DNA of 64,000 nucleotides from Candidatus Vicinibacter affinis (lineage in GTDB: Bacteria; Bacteroidota; Bacteroidia; Chitinophagales; Saprospiraceae), in the NCBI GenBank assembly GCA_016714365.1, contig JADJNH010000005.1, positions 1,588,501-1,652,500 of the forward strand. The letters are read 5' to 3'. A program made the position numbers and the translations under genes. Each line of letters begins with the position of its first letter. Within the stretch, counting starts at the first letter, position 1. Below are positions 44,149 through 52,592 of the stretch, piece after piece. The notes under the pieces were generated by a model, which saw nothing but the letters and a program-made list of their open reading frames with translations, was not told the origin of the DNA and did not search any database.

Positions 44149-45963
44149 TTAAGTTGTCTCGATTTTTTTTCTTTCTCCGATTTGTTGGCGCCACAATGCA
44201 TAGTAAAGCCCTTTTTCATTTAGTAAAGAATTGTGTGTTCCGGTCTCTACAACTTCACCTTTTTCCAAGACAAAAATCCTATCTGCATGCATGATGGTAC
44301 TTAATCTGTGTGCAATAAGAATTGTGATTTGGGATTTGAGGGAGGAAATTTTTCTAATGGTATCAGTAATTTCTTCTTCTGTGATGGAGTCAAGGGAAGA
44401 AGTTGCTTCGTCAAAAATCAACAAATGGGGATTTCTAAGAAGAGCCCTGGCAATAGACAGTCTTTGCTTTTCACCCCCGCTTAATTTCAAACCACCTTCT
44501 CCAATTACGGTATCAAGACCTTTATCAGCTTTTGATAAAAGGTAAGTGCAGGAGGCTTTGTGAAGAGCATCTGTAATTTCAATATCAGTGGCTTCAGGTT
44601 TTACAAAAATTAAATTTTCTTTAATGGTGCCGCTGAACAAATTGGTGTCTTGCGTTACAAATCCAATTTGATTCCGAAGATCATCATAAAGGATTTCGGT
44701 TTCGTTGAGACCATTGTAATAAATGTTACCGGTCAACGGGCGATACAAACCTACCAATAATTTCATGAGTGTGGACTTGCCGCTGCCGCTTGGACCAACG
44801 AAGGCAATCGTTTCTCCGGATCGCACACTAAAGCTTATGTTATCAATGGCCTTGTGCATGGCAGTCTGGTGTTTGAAGGAAACATTTTGGAAGGATAATT
44901 CCTCGATATTTCCAAGGTGTTTAGGATCGTCCGGAATACTTTCAGGTGCCTTTTTCATCAATTGGTCAAAATTATTCAGCGAGGCTTCTGCTTCGCGATA
45001 GGAGAGAAGTATGTTTCCAATTTCCTGTAACGGACCAAATATAAAAAATGAAAATACTTGCATGGTCACCAATTGGCCGGCATCCATTTCGTTTCTGAAA
45101 ATAAGCCACATGATAATATAAAGAATGACCTGGCGGAGGGTATTGACCATGGTCCCCTGTATGAAGCTTATACTTCGAATTCTTTTTACTTTAGAAAGTT
45201 CAAGTCCAAGTATTTTATAGGTATTCTTATTCAGTCTTTCTACTTCCTGTTGGGTGAGCCCGAGGCTTTTAACCAATTCAATATTCCTGAGTGATTCTGT
45301 AGTTGAGCCAGCCAGTGCGGTTGTTTGTCCTACGATGTTTTTTTGAATGAATTTTATTTTTTTACTGAGTTTGTTGGTGATCAAGGTCAGTATGGCAATG
45401 CCAATCAAGTATGCGATTGGAATACGCCAGTTGATGAACAGTGCCGCATAGGTAAAAACAAATACAACCCCAATGAGAATACCAAAAAGTACGTTGATGA
45501 AGCTGACCATAAATTTTTCTACATCTGCCCTGACTTTAGTTAAGATTGAAAGAGTTTCTCCACTTCTTTGATCTTCAAATTCCTGATAGGGAAGTTTCAT
45601 GGCATGTTGCAAACCATCGGTAAAAACGGTTGCCCCAAATTTTTGTATGATTACGTTTAATGAATAGTCCTGGAAAGCCTTTGCAATGCGGCTAATCATG
45701 GCAACAGAAATGGAAAAAATGAGAATGTAAAAGACACCTAGTTGAAGGTAGGGTTTATCTCTACGTGTAAGCCATTCAAATTTCCAGAAAAAGTCAGTAA
45801 AACTAAATCCCTCATTCGAGGATTGATGGTCTGAAGCCAGTGAAACCAATTTACCTAGCAGGATAGGGTCAATTAAAGAAAAGCCTGTATTGATGGCAGC
45901 CATCAAAAGCGTAAATATGACGAGCCATTTATGGGGCTTTAAATAATGCAAAAGAATTTTCAT
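44149..45963 (-). CDS. ABC exporter, MsbA-like (fused permease and ATPase)
   Basis: A 604-residue half-transporter. N-terminal six-helix type 1 exporter domain (about residues 15-320), then the ATPase: Walker A GPSGSGKSTLMK (about residue 392), Q-loop IGFVTQDTNLFSG, signature LSGGEKQRLSIARALL, Walker B LLIFDEATSSLD, and H-loop LIAHRLSTIMHADRI. Such proteins flip lipids (MsbA) or export drugs or peptides; no peptidase or other accessory domain is present, and no partner gene is adjacent. As a homodimer it would work in the inner membrane. The MsbA role is a reasonable but untested assignment. Confidence 0.94.
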   Translation of the reverse strand: MKILLHYLKPHKWLVIFTLLMAAINTGFSLIDPILLGKLVSLASDHQSSNEGFSFTDFFWKFEWLTRRDKPYLQLGVFYILIFSISVAMISRIAKAFQDYSLNVIIQKFGATVFTDGLQHAMKLPYQEFEDQRSGETLSILTKVRADVEKFMVSFINVLFGILIGVVFVFTYAALFINWRIPIAYLIGIAILTLITNKLSKKIKFIQKNIVGQTTALAGSTTESLRNIELVKSLGLTQQEVERLNKNTYKILGLELSKVKRIRSISFIQGTMVNTLRQVILYIIMWLIFRNEMDAGQLVTMQVFSFFIFGPLQEIGNILLSYREAEASLNNFDQLMKKAPESIPDDPKHLGNIEELSFQNVSFKHQTAMHKAIDNISFSVRSGETIAFVGPSGSGKSTLMKLLVGLYRPLTGNIYYNGLNETEILYDDLRNQIGFVTQDTNLFSGTIKENLIFVKPEATDIEITDALHKASCTYLLSKADKGLDTVIGEGGLKLSGGEKQRLSIARALLRNPHLLIFDEATSSLDSITEEEITDTIRKISSLKSQITILIAHRLSTIMHADRIFVLEKGEVVETGTHNSLLNEKGLYYALWRQQIGERKKIETT

Positions 45964-46630
45964 GGATGATTTTTCTAAAATGGGAAGAAAGCTGGTATTA
46001 ATTTATGATTGTAGAGTGTTAGAACAAATATTTCCTTGGCAGGTTTATGTGGCCTATATTAATTTAACACAAGGGTTATAGAATTTTACCCCAACAGAGC
46101 CAAATGCAAGATTTAATTCAGTTTATCATCAACACCACTATTTCAATAATGTATGCTTTGGTTATGGTTGGATTATTCTCTATATTTTAGTTTGGGACTT
46201 TGAACGTCGTACATTTTTTTCAAAGATTACTGCATTTGTAGTGTCGAGTCAAAAATTTGGGGAGGAACCAGTTTTGCGGACCCCGTTATTCACAAAAGTT
46301 TTCCTAAATTCCTTCCTAGTATCTTTGTTCTTTTTTGTTTTGATACAAAAAAGAACCAAAAAAAATCAAGGCTGTTTTCATTTCTTAACGCTAAACTAAT
46401 CTAACCCATATTATGCATTAGAATTTCTATTCCAAGTCAAAAAATTTCAGCTTTCGCTGTTCCCTCACTTGTCTTGCTGTCGCAAGCCATTTCGCTTTGC
46501 GAAAATCGTTCACTCACCTTAATCATTCATAATAGCTCTTGGTCTTATTGTCATAAATTTATTTGTTTATCTGCAGGCGAGCTCAAACAGTATTTTGTTT
46601 TGAACGCTTTTTAAATCAGTTTTAGCTAAA
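45964..46630. other. Long non-coding gap with hairpin-rich core
   Basis: No gene recognised. GTTCTTTTTTG (46327-46337) and its exact complement (46346-46356) form an 11-bp stem around an 8-base loop, followed by A-rich sequence and ATCAAGGCTG. TTCGC-TTT-GCGAA (46491-46503) is a second small stem. The stretch 46430-46520 is C/T-rich and unlike the AT-rich gaps elsewhere. The pattern resembles extragenic repeats of Bacteroidota, but no second copy is in the window. Confidence 0.5.
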
Positions 46631-46693
46631 ATGAAAAAGGCCGATCTGAATTTCTCATTTGATAACTATGTGATGAGGTATTGGAATCGGTTT

Positions 46694-46798
46694 GTATTGA
46701 CGACGTGCCACCATCTGATTAAAGCCAAAAGTGAAATATATTTTATCGTTATGTCAGGCCTGAAAAAGTTAGCATTTTGGTGGCATGTTCGTCAATAC
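46694..46798. repeat. Imperfect ~20-bp inverted repeat spanning 105 bases
   Basis: GTATTGACGACGTGCCACCA (46694-46713) is matched in reverse complement by 46778-46798, which reads GTATTGACGAACATGCCACCA on the other strand (21 bases; one inserted base and two substitutions). Inside is a 10-base palindrome, TCAGGCCTGA (46754-46763). The right arm lies 16 bases past the stop of the minus-strand T9SS cargo gene. It may be a REP/MITE-like element or a structured 3' end. Confidence 0.65.
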
Positions 46799-46813
46799 TT
46801 TGTTATCATCGGT

Positions 46814-48274
46814 TTATTCTATTTTTTCAAATTTTGCAATGCGTCTATATTCCGTTGTGGATTTAAGCTTTAAAAAATAAAATCCATTCTTTAAATTTTC
46901 TACATCAATAAAATTATTCACTATTCCATTTAAAACATTTTGTCCAATTATGTCAATAATTTCATAATGCAAATTTTCCTTGTTATTGTTTAGTATAAAT
47001 AATTTATCCTTTACTGGATTCGGATATACCACTGATTTATTAATTTTTAGATCCTGTTCTATAGAAGTAATTGGCCCTAATCTATAATTTGGAAAATATG
47101 GCATAGTAAAAGCATTTTGTGTGGGAAGTATAAAATCATGTTGCCTGAAATCACAGGCTTTTCCTCTCTCATTAGGTTTATGAATAGTATGAAGATACCT
47201 GACACCATTCGTACAGTTCATATAAATCTTCCCATTTGGAGCAAGCTGCATTAAATAAAAAGTGGTATAATATGGATCTTCAAATAAATCGAATGTATCA
47301 ATTAATATTCTCGATTCAAAAAAATTACTTGCTTCTAAGTCAAATTGAGATAATCGCAATAATGAACTAACGTAAAGCATCTTGCCATTTTGAGAAAATG
47401 CAACGCTAGTAACAGGACTACTGTCAACAGATGACCAATAAGGAAACTGCCTTAAATTTGAAAATAATCCAGTTTCTCTGTCAATATCCATTAGGAACAA
47501 TCCATTTACAGGATCAATTCGGACAGCTGTTTTTCCATCTGGGGATATAGTTGAATTAGCTCTTTGTGCAAATCTTTCTCGTGGGATTGGGAAATATTGG
47601 CCTAATGGCCCTTCTATACCATTGCTCTGTACTAAGAATCTAAATACGGTATCTGAACTATAATTATAGGTAAAGATCCAGTAATCTCTTCCGTTAGCAT
47701 GCTTGGTTACATCAAAATGACTTTTATAAAGTCTTTGTTTAAGCAGAGGAACATTTTTCTTTATGACTCTCCCAAGACCTTGATTGAAGGATAAATCTAC
47801 CTCCGAATAATAAAGTCTATCAATTGTTTTTCCTGTGTCATCTAATGCTCTATGTATTAAATAAAACTTATTTTTGTTTTCAGTATTTGGCAATATGACT
47901 CCACCTCGTGAAAGGTCATATGCGTATTCTTCACAAGCCATTTTTTGGGTCAGACCGGGATTAATGTCCTTACCAAGTTCCATAATTTGGTCATTTTTAT
48001 TGTAAATATGGCAGCCATTTGAATAGAACAATAAATTTCCACTAATTGGATCTGATACAGAAATTGAAGTTTCTATAAAATCAATTTCACGACTTAAAAA
48101 GAAAGTATCAGGGTCTCCTCCAAGATCAAAACGAAGATTTATTCCTCCATTAAGTCTTGATATAGGAGTATAACAACAACCCATCATCCAGATATTGTCA
48201 TATTTTTGCCCTGATACATTCTCATGAATGAGAATAAAAATATTTAAATAAAGAAGACTTATTCTAATTCTCAT
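46814..48274 (-). CDS. T9SS-exported protein with propeller-like region
   Basis: A 486-residue secreted protein. Signal peptide (ISLLYLNIFILIHENVSGQ), then a region of about 370 residues that reads like a beta-propeller: ISGNLLFYSNGCHIYN, TISPDGKTAVRIDPVNGLFL, VAFSQNGKMLYVSS, QLAPNGKIYMNCTNG. The C-terminal ~75 residues are a T9SS type A sorting domain (SVVYPNPVKDKLFI, LHYEIIDIIGQNVLNG, NLKNGFYFLKL). The mature role is unknown; such propellers often appear in surface lipoproteins and adhesins. Twelve bases separate it from the upstream beta-helix gene, so both are probably one operon of T9SS cargo. Confidence 0.88.
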   Translation of the reverse strand: MRIRISLLYLNIFILIHENVSGQKYDNIWMMGCCYTPISRLNGGINLRFDLGGDPDTFFLSREIDFIETSISVSDPISGNLLFYSNGCHIYNKNDQIMELGKDINPGLTQKMACEEYAYDLSRGGVILPNTENKNKFYLIHRALDDTGKTIDRLYYSEVDLSFNQGLGRVIKKNVPLLKQRLYKSHFDVTKHANGRDYWIFTYNYSSDTVFRFLVQSNGIEGPLGQYFPIPRERFAQRANSTISPDGKTAVRIDPVNGLFLMDIDRETGLFSNLRQFPYWSSVDSSPVTSVAFSQNGKMLYVSSLLRLSQFDLEASNFFESRILIDTFDLFEDPYYTTFYLMQLAPNGKIYMNCTNGVRYLHTIHKPNERGKACDFRQHDFILPTQNAFTMPYFPNYRLGPITSIEQDLKINKSVVYPNPVKDKLFILNNNKENLHYEIIDIIGQNVLNGIVNNFIDVENLKNGFYFLKLKSTTEYRRIAKFEKIE

Positions 48275-48286
48275 TTTAATTATTGA

Positions 48287-50773
48287 TTAGATTTTTATAA
48301 ATTTTCTGAATATCTTACTTCCTTGTTGATCTCTCACAACCAAATAATAAAGTCCTGCAGGAATCTCTACTAGGTTTATTTGATCATTTTCAATTCTAAC
48401 TCTTGTACCTAATCCTCCAATACTTATGACTTCAAACTGATATTCATTGGAATGATTTATTCCTTCAATTCTAAGTTGATTATCTACAATTGTAGAAGTT
48501 AATGAGAGAGAACTAATATCAGAATTCGTATTAGCGTTTAAAAGAATAGGACTTGAACATGGGTTAGAACTCCCCAATGTTAAAATTTCTGAAGTGCTTA
48601 AAAACGTCCTTGCCAAAAATACAGCATTGCCATAAATTTTAGGGCATAGTCCAGCAATTACAAGAACAGATGCATGATCAGTAGAGCTTAGGATAAATAG
48701 AGGGTTGGAGGCTCTTTGAATAGCTAGGCCATTAATAAATTTTTCATGCAATACAAAAGAATTTAAAGTCCCTTGGATATAATTATTATATTGATCTGCT
48801 AATGCTAGTTTACTAGCTTTATGACTTTGTAAGCTAGCTTCTAATTGCATAATTTCAGAATTTAAAAAGTTGACTTCAGCATTCTTTTGTTGAATCAATA
48901 AAACTGTAGCTTCTTGATAATTTTGACTGAGCTGAACATGAAGTTGGTGCAATTCAGATAATAAGTTAGATCTTAGACCAATGTTTATTTCTAATTGTGG
49001 AGTGAGAGTGGATTCGACTTGGCTTTCTTTTAGATATTTCTTAGTCTTGACCACATATTCAATATCTGTTCCTAAACAAGAAGAGTAAAAAGCTTGAGCA
49101 TTAGGATTTCCATTCAGAATGGATGGATTTTCTAATAATTTTTCAAAAGTTTCAAGCTTCTGATACCAAGCAACCAATGGTGTTGCTGTATATGTTCCAT
49201 TAAAAACGTCACCATCGTCATCATTTACTAGCATAAAAATCGAAAAATCTCGCAAACAACTATTAGTTACCATATCTTGATTTCCAAACCAACCTCCGTT
49301 CGGAAGAATTATGCTTGGGAGGAATGTTGGATTTCCTCCTGTTGAAGGATTAGGGTTGACAAAAAATTTAGTATTGTCTAAAGACGTATTATTGGCACTA
49401 CTAGTAGGGGTGATCCATTCGTTACCCTTATGATTTTGTGTAGCAATATATCCGTCTTCAGTTATAAATCCTCCTGCTGTATTGTTAAAATGTGAGGTCC
49501 CAATACTTGATGGAGCGCAACCATTTTCGAATAATATACTAATCTTGTTATTGAATGTATTATTACATAGTAAGTTCTTTCGGGTTTGGCTTAATTTAGC
49601 ACTCACGGACTCTAAATAGTTAAAAGTATTATCGAATATTCCAGTCTTGCCACATGCATAAACTGAAATATTGGAATTGAATTGATTGTTATTAAGAATT
49701 TGAAGTTCATCAATGGAATTGAATGTAGAACCTGCATCTGAAGCAAAGAATAATCTATTTACCGAATTGACACTCACTATATTGGATCCTATTATAGATT
49801 TTGCACCGCCCCCAATATAGAAACCAGATCCACCATCAGTATTGGGTATATTTATTATATTATTTTCGGCTCTTAGCTTAGTGCTGGTGGCCAATATAAA
49901 ATAAATACTACTGTTAAAATCAATGTTGTCGAAAAGACAATTCTCAGCTTTAATATCACTATCACCGCATGATGAAATTCCTAATTCCGTTAAATTAAAT
50001 TTACAATTTTTTATTAGTGCAGTTGAATTATTCATATTTACTCCCACAGTACAAAATCCAAATGTTGTTTCAAGAGTATTGCCAATACAATTTAATACTG
50101 ACTTATTTTTTAAACCTATTCCGTTTAGGCAATATAAAAATGAGGTGTTAAAAACACTAAAGATTGAATTATCAGCATTGATTCCAAAATTGCAAGTAAT
50201 GAATTCATCATCTTCAATGAAAATAGAAGAAGGGCAATTTGTAATAACCACACCTTTATCGCATTGTTGATATTTGTTTTGATGTGAAAACAAATTTTCA
50301 AGTGGTGGAGGAGAAGACAGATTTTGTCCACTAGCAGCATACGAATTAATCGCTATTCCAGTCCCGTTGGATTGGAATGTATTATTTGTAAAATAAGATG
50401 CAGAAGCCACCATATCAAAACAAATTGTAAAGTTTTCAAAGTAAGAATTAGAAGCATAGAAATATCCACTTCCATAAATTCCATACCAAATACCACAACC
50501 AAATTTGCAAGAATTTATAATTATGCTTTTGTCATTCGTGAGCTCTATTGAAGCTGAACCATCCATGATAAAAGTGCAATTATTCATTGTTACATTCTGA
50601 TCAACTGTAAATGTACCAACAATTTTGATTACTTTATTTGAAAAATAATTACTTGAGTAGTTTGATACAAGGCCGTTGCTGATAGTCACATCAATTGGAA
50701 GATTGCAATCAATTTGAGAGTTAATTTGCGATGTTCCAATAAGATAAAGCAATAAGAAAAACGTTTTCTTCAT
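48287..50773 (-). CDS. T9SS-exported right-handed beta-helix protein
   Basis: An 828-residue secreted protein. I start at the ATG complementary to 50771-50773 (MKKTFFLLLYLIGTSQINSQ), a good signal peptide; the 12 extra upstream residues are unlikely. Residues ~40-470 are Asn/Ser/Phe-rich short repeats of the parallel beta-helix kind (NCTFIMDGSASIELTN, SIIINSCKFGCGIWYG, SASYFTNNTFQSNGTGIAIN, AENCLFDNIDF). Residues ~590-700 are helical and coiled-coil-prone (SNLLSELHQLHVQLSQNYQE, EIMQLEASLQSHKA). The last ~70 residues are a T9SS type A sorting domain (LRIEGINHSNEYQFEVISIG, VEIPAGLYYLVVRDQQG). Polysaccharide binding or degradation is possible for beta-helices, but no lyase residues are identifiable. 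Confidence 0.88.
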   Translation of the reverse strand: MKKTFFLLLYLIGTSQINSQIDCNLPIDVTISNGLVSNYSSNYFSNKVIKIVGTFTVDQNVTMNNCTFIMDGSASIELTNDKSIIINSCKFGCGIWYGIYGSGYFYASNSYFENFTICFDMVASASYFTNNTFQSNGTGIAINSYAASGQNLSSPPPLENLFSHQNKYQQCDKGVVITNCPSSIFIEDDEFITCNFGINADNSIFSVFNTSFLYCLNGIGLKNKSVLNCIGNTLETTFGFCTVGVNMNNSTALIKNCKFNLTELGISSCGDSDIKAENCLFDNIDFNSSIYFILATSTKLRAENNIINIPNTDGGSGFYIGGGAKSIIGSNIVSVNSVNRLFFASDAGSTFNSIDELQILNNNQFNSNISVYACGKTGIFDNTFNYLESVSAKLSQTRKNLLCNNTFNNKISILFENGCAPSSIGTSHFNNTAGGFITEDGYIATQNHKGNEWITPTSSANNTSLDNTKFFVNPNPSTGGNPTFLPSIILPNGGWFGNQDMVTNSCLRDFSIFMLVNDDDGDVFNGTYTATPLVAWYQKLETFEKLLENPSILNGNPNAQAFYSSCLGTDIEYVVKTKKYLKESQVESTLTPQLEINIGLRSNLLSELHQLHVQLSQNYQEATVLLIQQKNAEVNFLNSEIMQLEASLQSHKASKLALADQYNNYIQGTLNSFVLHEKFINGLAIQRASNPLFILSSTDHASVLVIAGLCPKIYGNAVFLARTFLSTSEILTLGSSNPCSSPILLNANTNSDISSLSLTSTIVDNQLRIEGINHSNEYQFEVISIGGLGTRVRIENDQINLVEIPAGLYYLVVRDQQGSKIFRKFIKI

Positions 50774-51135
50774 AATTATTAGATTACTTGGCTGATTGGC
50801 AGATCCCACCGTTTGGAGAATTTCTCCTATTTCACCAATAAGTTAAATAAAAAAGTACTAATTTCTTTGATTCAATACTCTAAGCGTCTATCTTGATTTT
50901 GTCCGCCTTTGTTGAGTTTTTTGTAGAATCTCAGTTTTTATAGATTGGTATTTATAAATCGATGATAACTAATTAATATAGTTACTAAATATGTTTAATT
51001 TCTACTTAATCCGCATAAAATTTACCTGACTCCTTATTTAATTGTTTCAGTCAATTAATTGCATCATATTCATTTTGTTGGACAGAATTCCATTTTAATG
51101 GTTTTGAGAAAGTCTTTACGCAGCGGGCCTTTACC
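50774..51135. other. Non-coding gap upstream of SSB duplication copy A
   Basis: AT-rich sequence between the beta-helix gene (minus) and the duplicated block. It should contain the promoter of the two T9SS cargo genes, but I cannot point to a convincing element. No RNA gene seen. Confidence 0.4.
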
Positions 51136-51155
51136 CGTTTTTATACGTTTACTTA

Positions 51156-51171
51156 CGGATACATTCGGATA
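51156..51171 (+). promoter_or_regulatory. Tandem CGGATA sites upstream of ssb (copy A)
   Basis: CGGATA at 51156-51161 and again at 51166-51171, ten bases apart (one helical turn), in the leader of the first ssb gene; the same pair is in copy B (55123-55128, 55133-55138). A dimeric regulator site is possible. Conservation between copies is expected from recent duplication, so it is not independent support. Confidence 0.35.
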
Positions 51172-51239
51172 TAAGCGTATGATTTACGAGTGAGAAATCG
51201 AAATCATCTCAACTTTGCCTTGTCAATTTTTTGTAACAA

Positions 51240-51257
51240 TTTGTTTCACGTTTAAAT
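51240..51257 (+). promoter_or_regulatory. Conserved ssb leader element, site 1 of 4
   Basis: TTTGTTTCACGTTTAAAT ends 7 bases before the ATG of the first ssb gene. The identical 18-mer precedes all four ssb genes (51240, 51636, 55210, 55606) at 7-8 bases from the start codon, in the place of a ribosome-binding site. Possible roles: translation initiation, or an autoregulatory SSB or regulator site. Confidence 0.55.
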
Positions 51258-51264
51258 TATTTTT

Positions 51265-51609
51265 ATGAACGCACTACGTAATTCAGTCCAATTGATTGGG
51301 CACCTTGGAAAGACACCAGAACTGATCACCCTTGAAAAAGGCAGGTTGGTAGCCAAAGCAACTTTAGCTACGCATGAAACCTATACCTCAAACAATGGTG
51401 AGCACATTACCAACACCCATTGGCATAATCTTGTAGCCTGGGGGCGTTTGGCTGAGAACATGAGCAGGATTTTAGAAAAAGGAACTGCAGTATTAATAAA
51501 GGGTAAGTTGGTCACACGTTCTTATGAAGATAAAAGCGGAATTCCAAAGCTTGTAACAGAGATCATTGTTTCAGATTTCTTCAAAATGCAAAAAAATCAA
51601 GTCGCTTGA
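51265..51609 (+). CDS. Small single-stranded DNA-binding protein, copy A1
   Basis: A 114-residue OB-fold SSB: LRNSVQLIGHLGKTPELITL, VAKATLATHETY, HWHNLVAWGRLAENMSRIL, KGTAVLIKGKLVTRSYEDKS, VTEIIVSDFFKM. The fold is complete, but the protein stops there (KNQVA), without the linker and acidic tip (DDDIPF-like) by which the main SSB recruits partners; main SSBs are usually 150-180 residues. Tailless short SSBs may serve DNA uptake or mobile DNA (inference). It differs from copy B1 only at residues 3 (Ala/Thr) and at one Ala/Val in the strand after KGRLV. The second ssb gene follows after 52 bases. Confidence 0.93.
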   Translation: MNALRNSVQLIGHLGKTPELITLEKGRLVAKATLATHETYTSNNGEHITNTHWHNLVAWGRLAENMSRILEKGTAVLIKGKLVTRSYEDKSGIPKLVTEIIVSDFFKMQKNQVA

Positions 51610-51635
51610 TTTATTGATCGATAAGTAATTAATTT

Positions 51636-51653
51636 TTTGTTTCACGTTTAAAT
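51636..51653 (+). promoter_or_regulatory. Conserved ssb leader element, site 2 of 4
   Basis: TTTGTTTCACGTTTAAAT ends 8 bases before the ATG of the second ssb gene. It shares the 18-mer with the first gene although the genes themselves have diverged, which argues for function rather than simple duplication. Confidence 0.55.
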
Positions 51654-51661
51654 AATAATTT

Positions 51662-52006
51662 ATGAACACACTACGCAATTCAGTCCAGTTAGTTGGACAT
51701 TTAGGTAAAGATCCTGAAGTTACTGATCTTGACAAAGGAAAGAAGTTAGCCAGAGTTTCAATGGCAGTTAATGAATTTTACACATCTGCTAAAGGTGAAA
51801 AGACCAGTAACACACAATGGGTAAATCTTATTGCCTGGGATAAGAAGGCGGAATACCTGAGCAATCACCTTGTAAAAGGAAATGAGGTGATGGTACAGGG
51901 TAAGCTTTCTTCTCGCTCCTATGAAGATAAAACAGGACAGACAAAATATGTTACCGAAATTGTGGTCAATGAAGTTTATAAAATCAACAGGCCTAAAGAA
52001 GACTGA
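51662..52006 (+). CDS. Small single-stranded DNA-binding protein, copy A2
   Basis: A 114-residue OB-fold SSB, paralogous to the preceding gene (roughly half the residues alike): LRNSVQLVGHLGKDPEVTDL, KLARVSMAVNEFY, NTQWVNLIAWDKKAEYLSNH, VKGNEVMVQGKLSSRSYEDK, YVTEIVVNEVYKIN. It ends in RPKED, again with no SSB-type acidic tip. The A1/A2 pair thus comes from an older tandem duplication, and the whole pair was later copied again (copy B). Probably expressed with A1, but it has its own leader element. Differs from B2 at very few residues (Phe/Tyr in NEFYT, Thr/Ser in DKTGQ). Confidence 0.93.
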   Translation: MNTLRNSVQLVGHLGKDPEVTDLDKGKKLARVSMAVNEFYTSAKGEKTSNTQWVNLIAWDKKAEYLSNHLVKGNEVMVQGKLSSRSYEDKTGQTKYVTEIVVNEVYKINRPKED

Positions 52007-52074
52007 TATACCTACTCAAGAGGAATAGAATATCAGATGAAGGAAAGGCTACTCAGTACTCAATACTGGGTAGT

Positions 52075-52344
52075 CTATCCTCTTTGGAGTAAAACTTTCT
52101 AAGCAAAGTGAACCCCCTGTTCAGTCCAGCAGATTAAATACATTCCGTCTGATAAATTGGAAGGAAATTCAAATTGTTGACCAGAAAAGGATTGGGTCCC
52201 CCACACTTTTTGTCCAAATGAATTTAATAAATCCACTTTCCCGGATTGGTGCATAGGATTTAGCAGGATGCCGGATGAAATGGCAGGATACCAAAGATTT
52301 TTAAATTGAAGGGGATTTCTTGTTGAAACATTGCATTGCTCATC
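52075..52344 (-). pseudogene. Truncated C-terminal fragment of a T9SS cargo gene
   Basis: These ~270 bases match the 3' end of the intact gene at 56045-56815, including the stop codon and sorting domain (SSNLSDGMY-like region). At 52344 the homology ends; the frame runs backwards into a TAA two codons further upstream, so the first two thirds, signal peptide included, are missing. No usable start codon restores an exported product. It marks the right boundary of repeat copy A. Confidence 0.9.
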
Positions 52345-52592
52345 TAATTAAGTCAGAAGAAATATTGCGATTCTTTGATTAACATAACATTAACATTCTA
52401 TTTTCAAGTGGATGTATTTTTTTTTTTCTGGAATAGTTTTAAATTTATTTTACTGAATAGTTGATCCAGGCCTGAACACCAAATCAGTGGGTGAATAATT
52501 AAATGTCTGCTTAAGAAATTTGAGCAACTGCCACCGAACACATCCTGATGTACAAGGTAGGAGGTATAGTATTTCATTTAAAATTTAAGTTT

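Larger units (their letters stand above)
51136..52344. repeat. Direct segmental repeat, copy A (1.21 kb)
   Basis: Nearly identical to 55103-56314. The offset is 3967 bases in the leader and 3970 after a 3-base length difference just before the first gene. It contains the leader with CGGATA repeats, two ssb genes and the last ~270 bases of a T9SS-cargo gene on the minus strand. Similarity begins at CGTTTTTATACG and stops at CATC before TAATTAAG. The copies differ by scattered substitutions, mostly silent. Confidence 0.95.

Noticed and set aside
46631..46873. 80-codon frame on the plus strand
   Set aside because: It covers both arms of the inverted repeat and overlaps the 3' end of the minus-strand T9SS cargo gene; composition is not protein-like and no motif is present.
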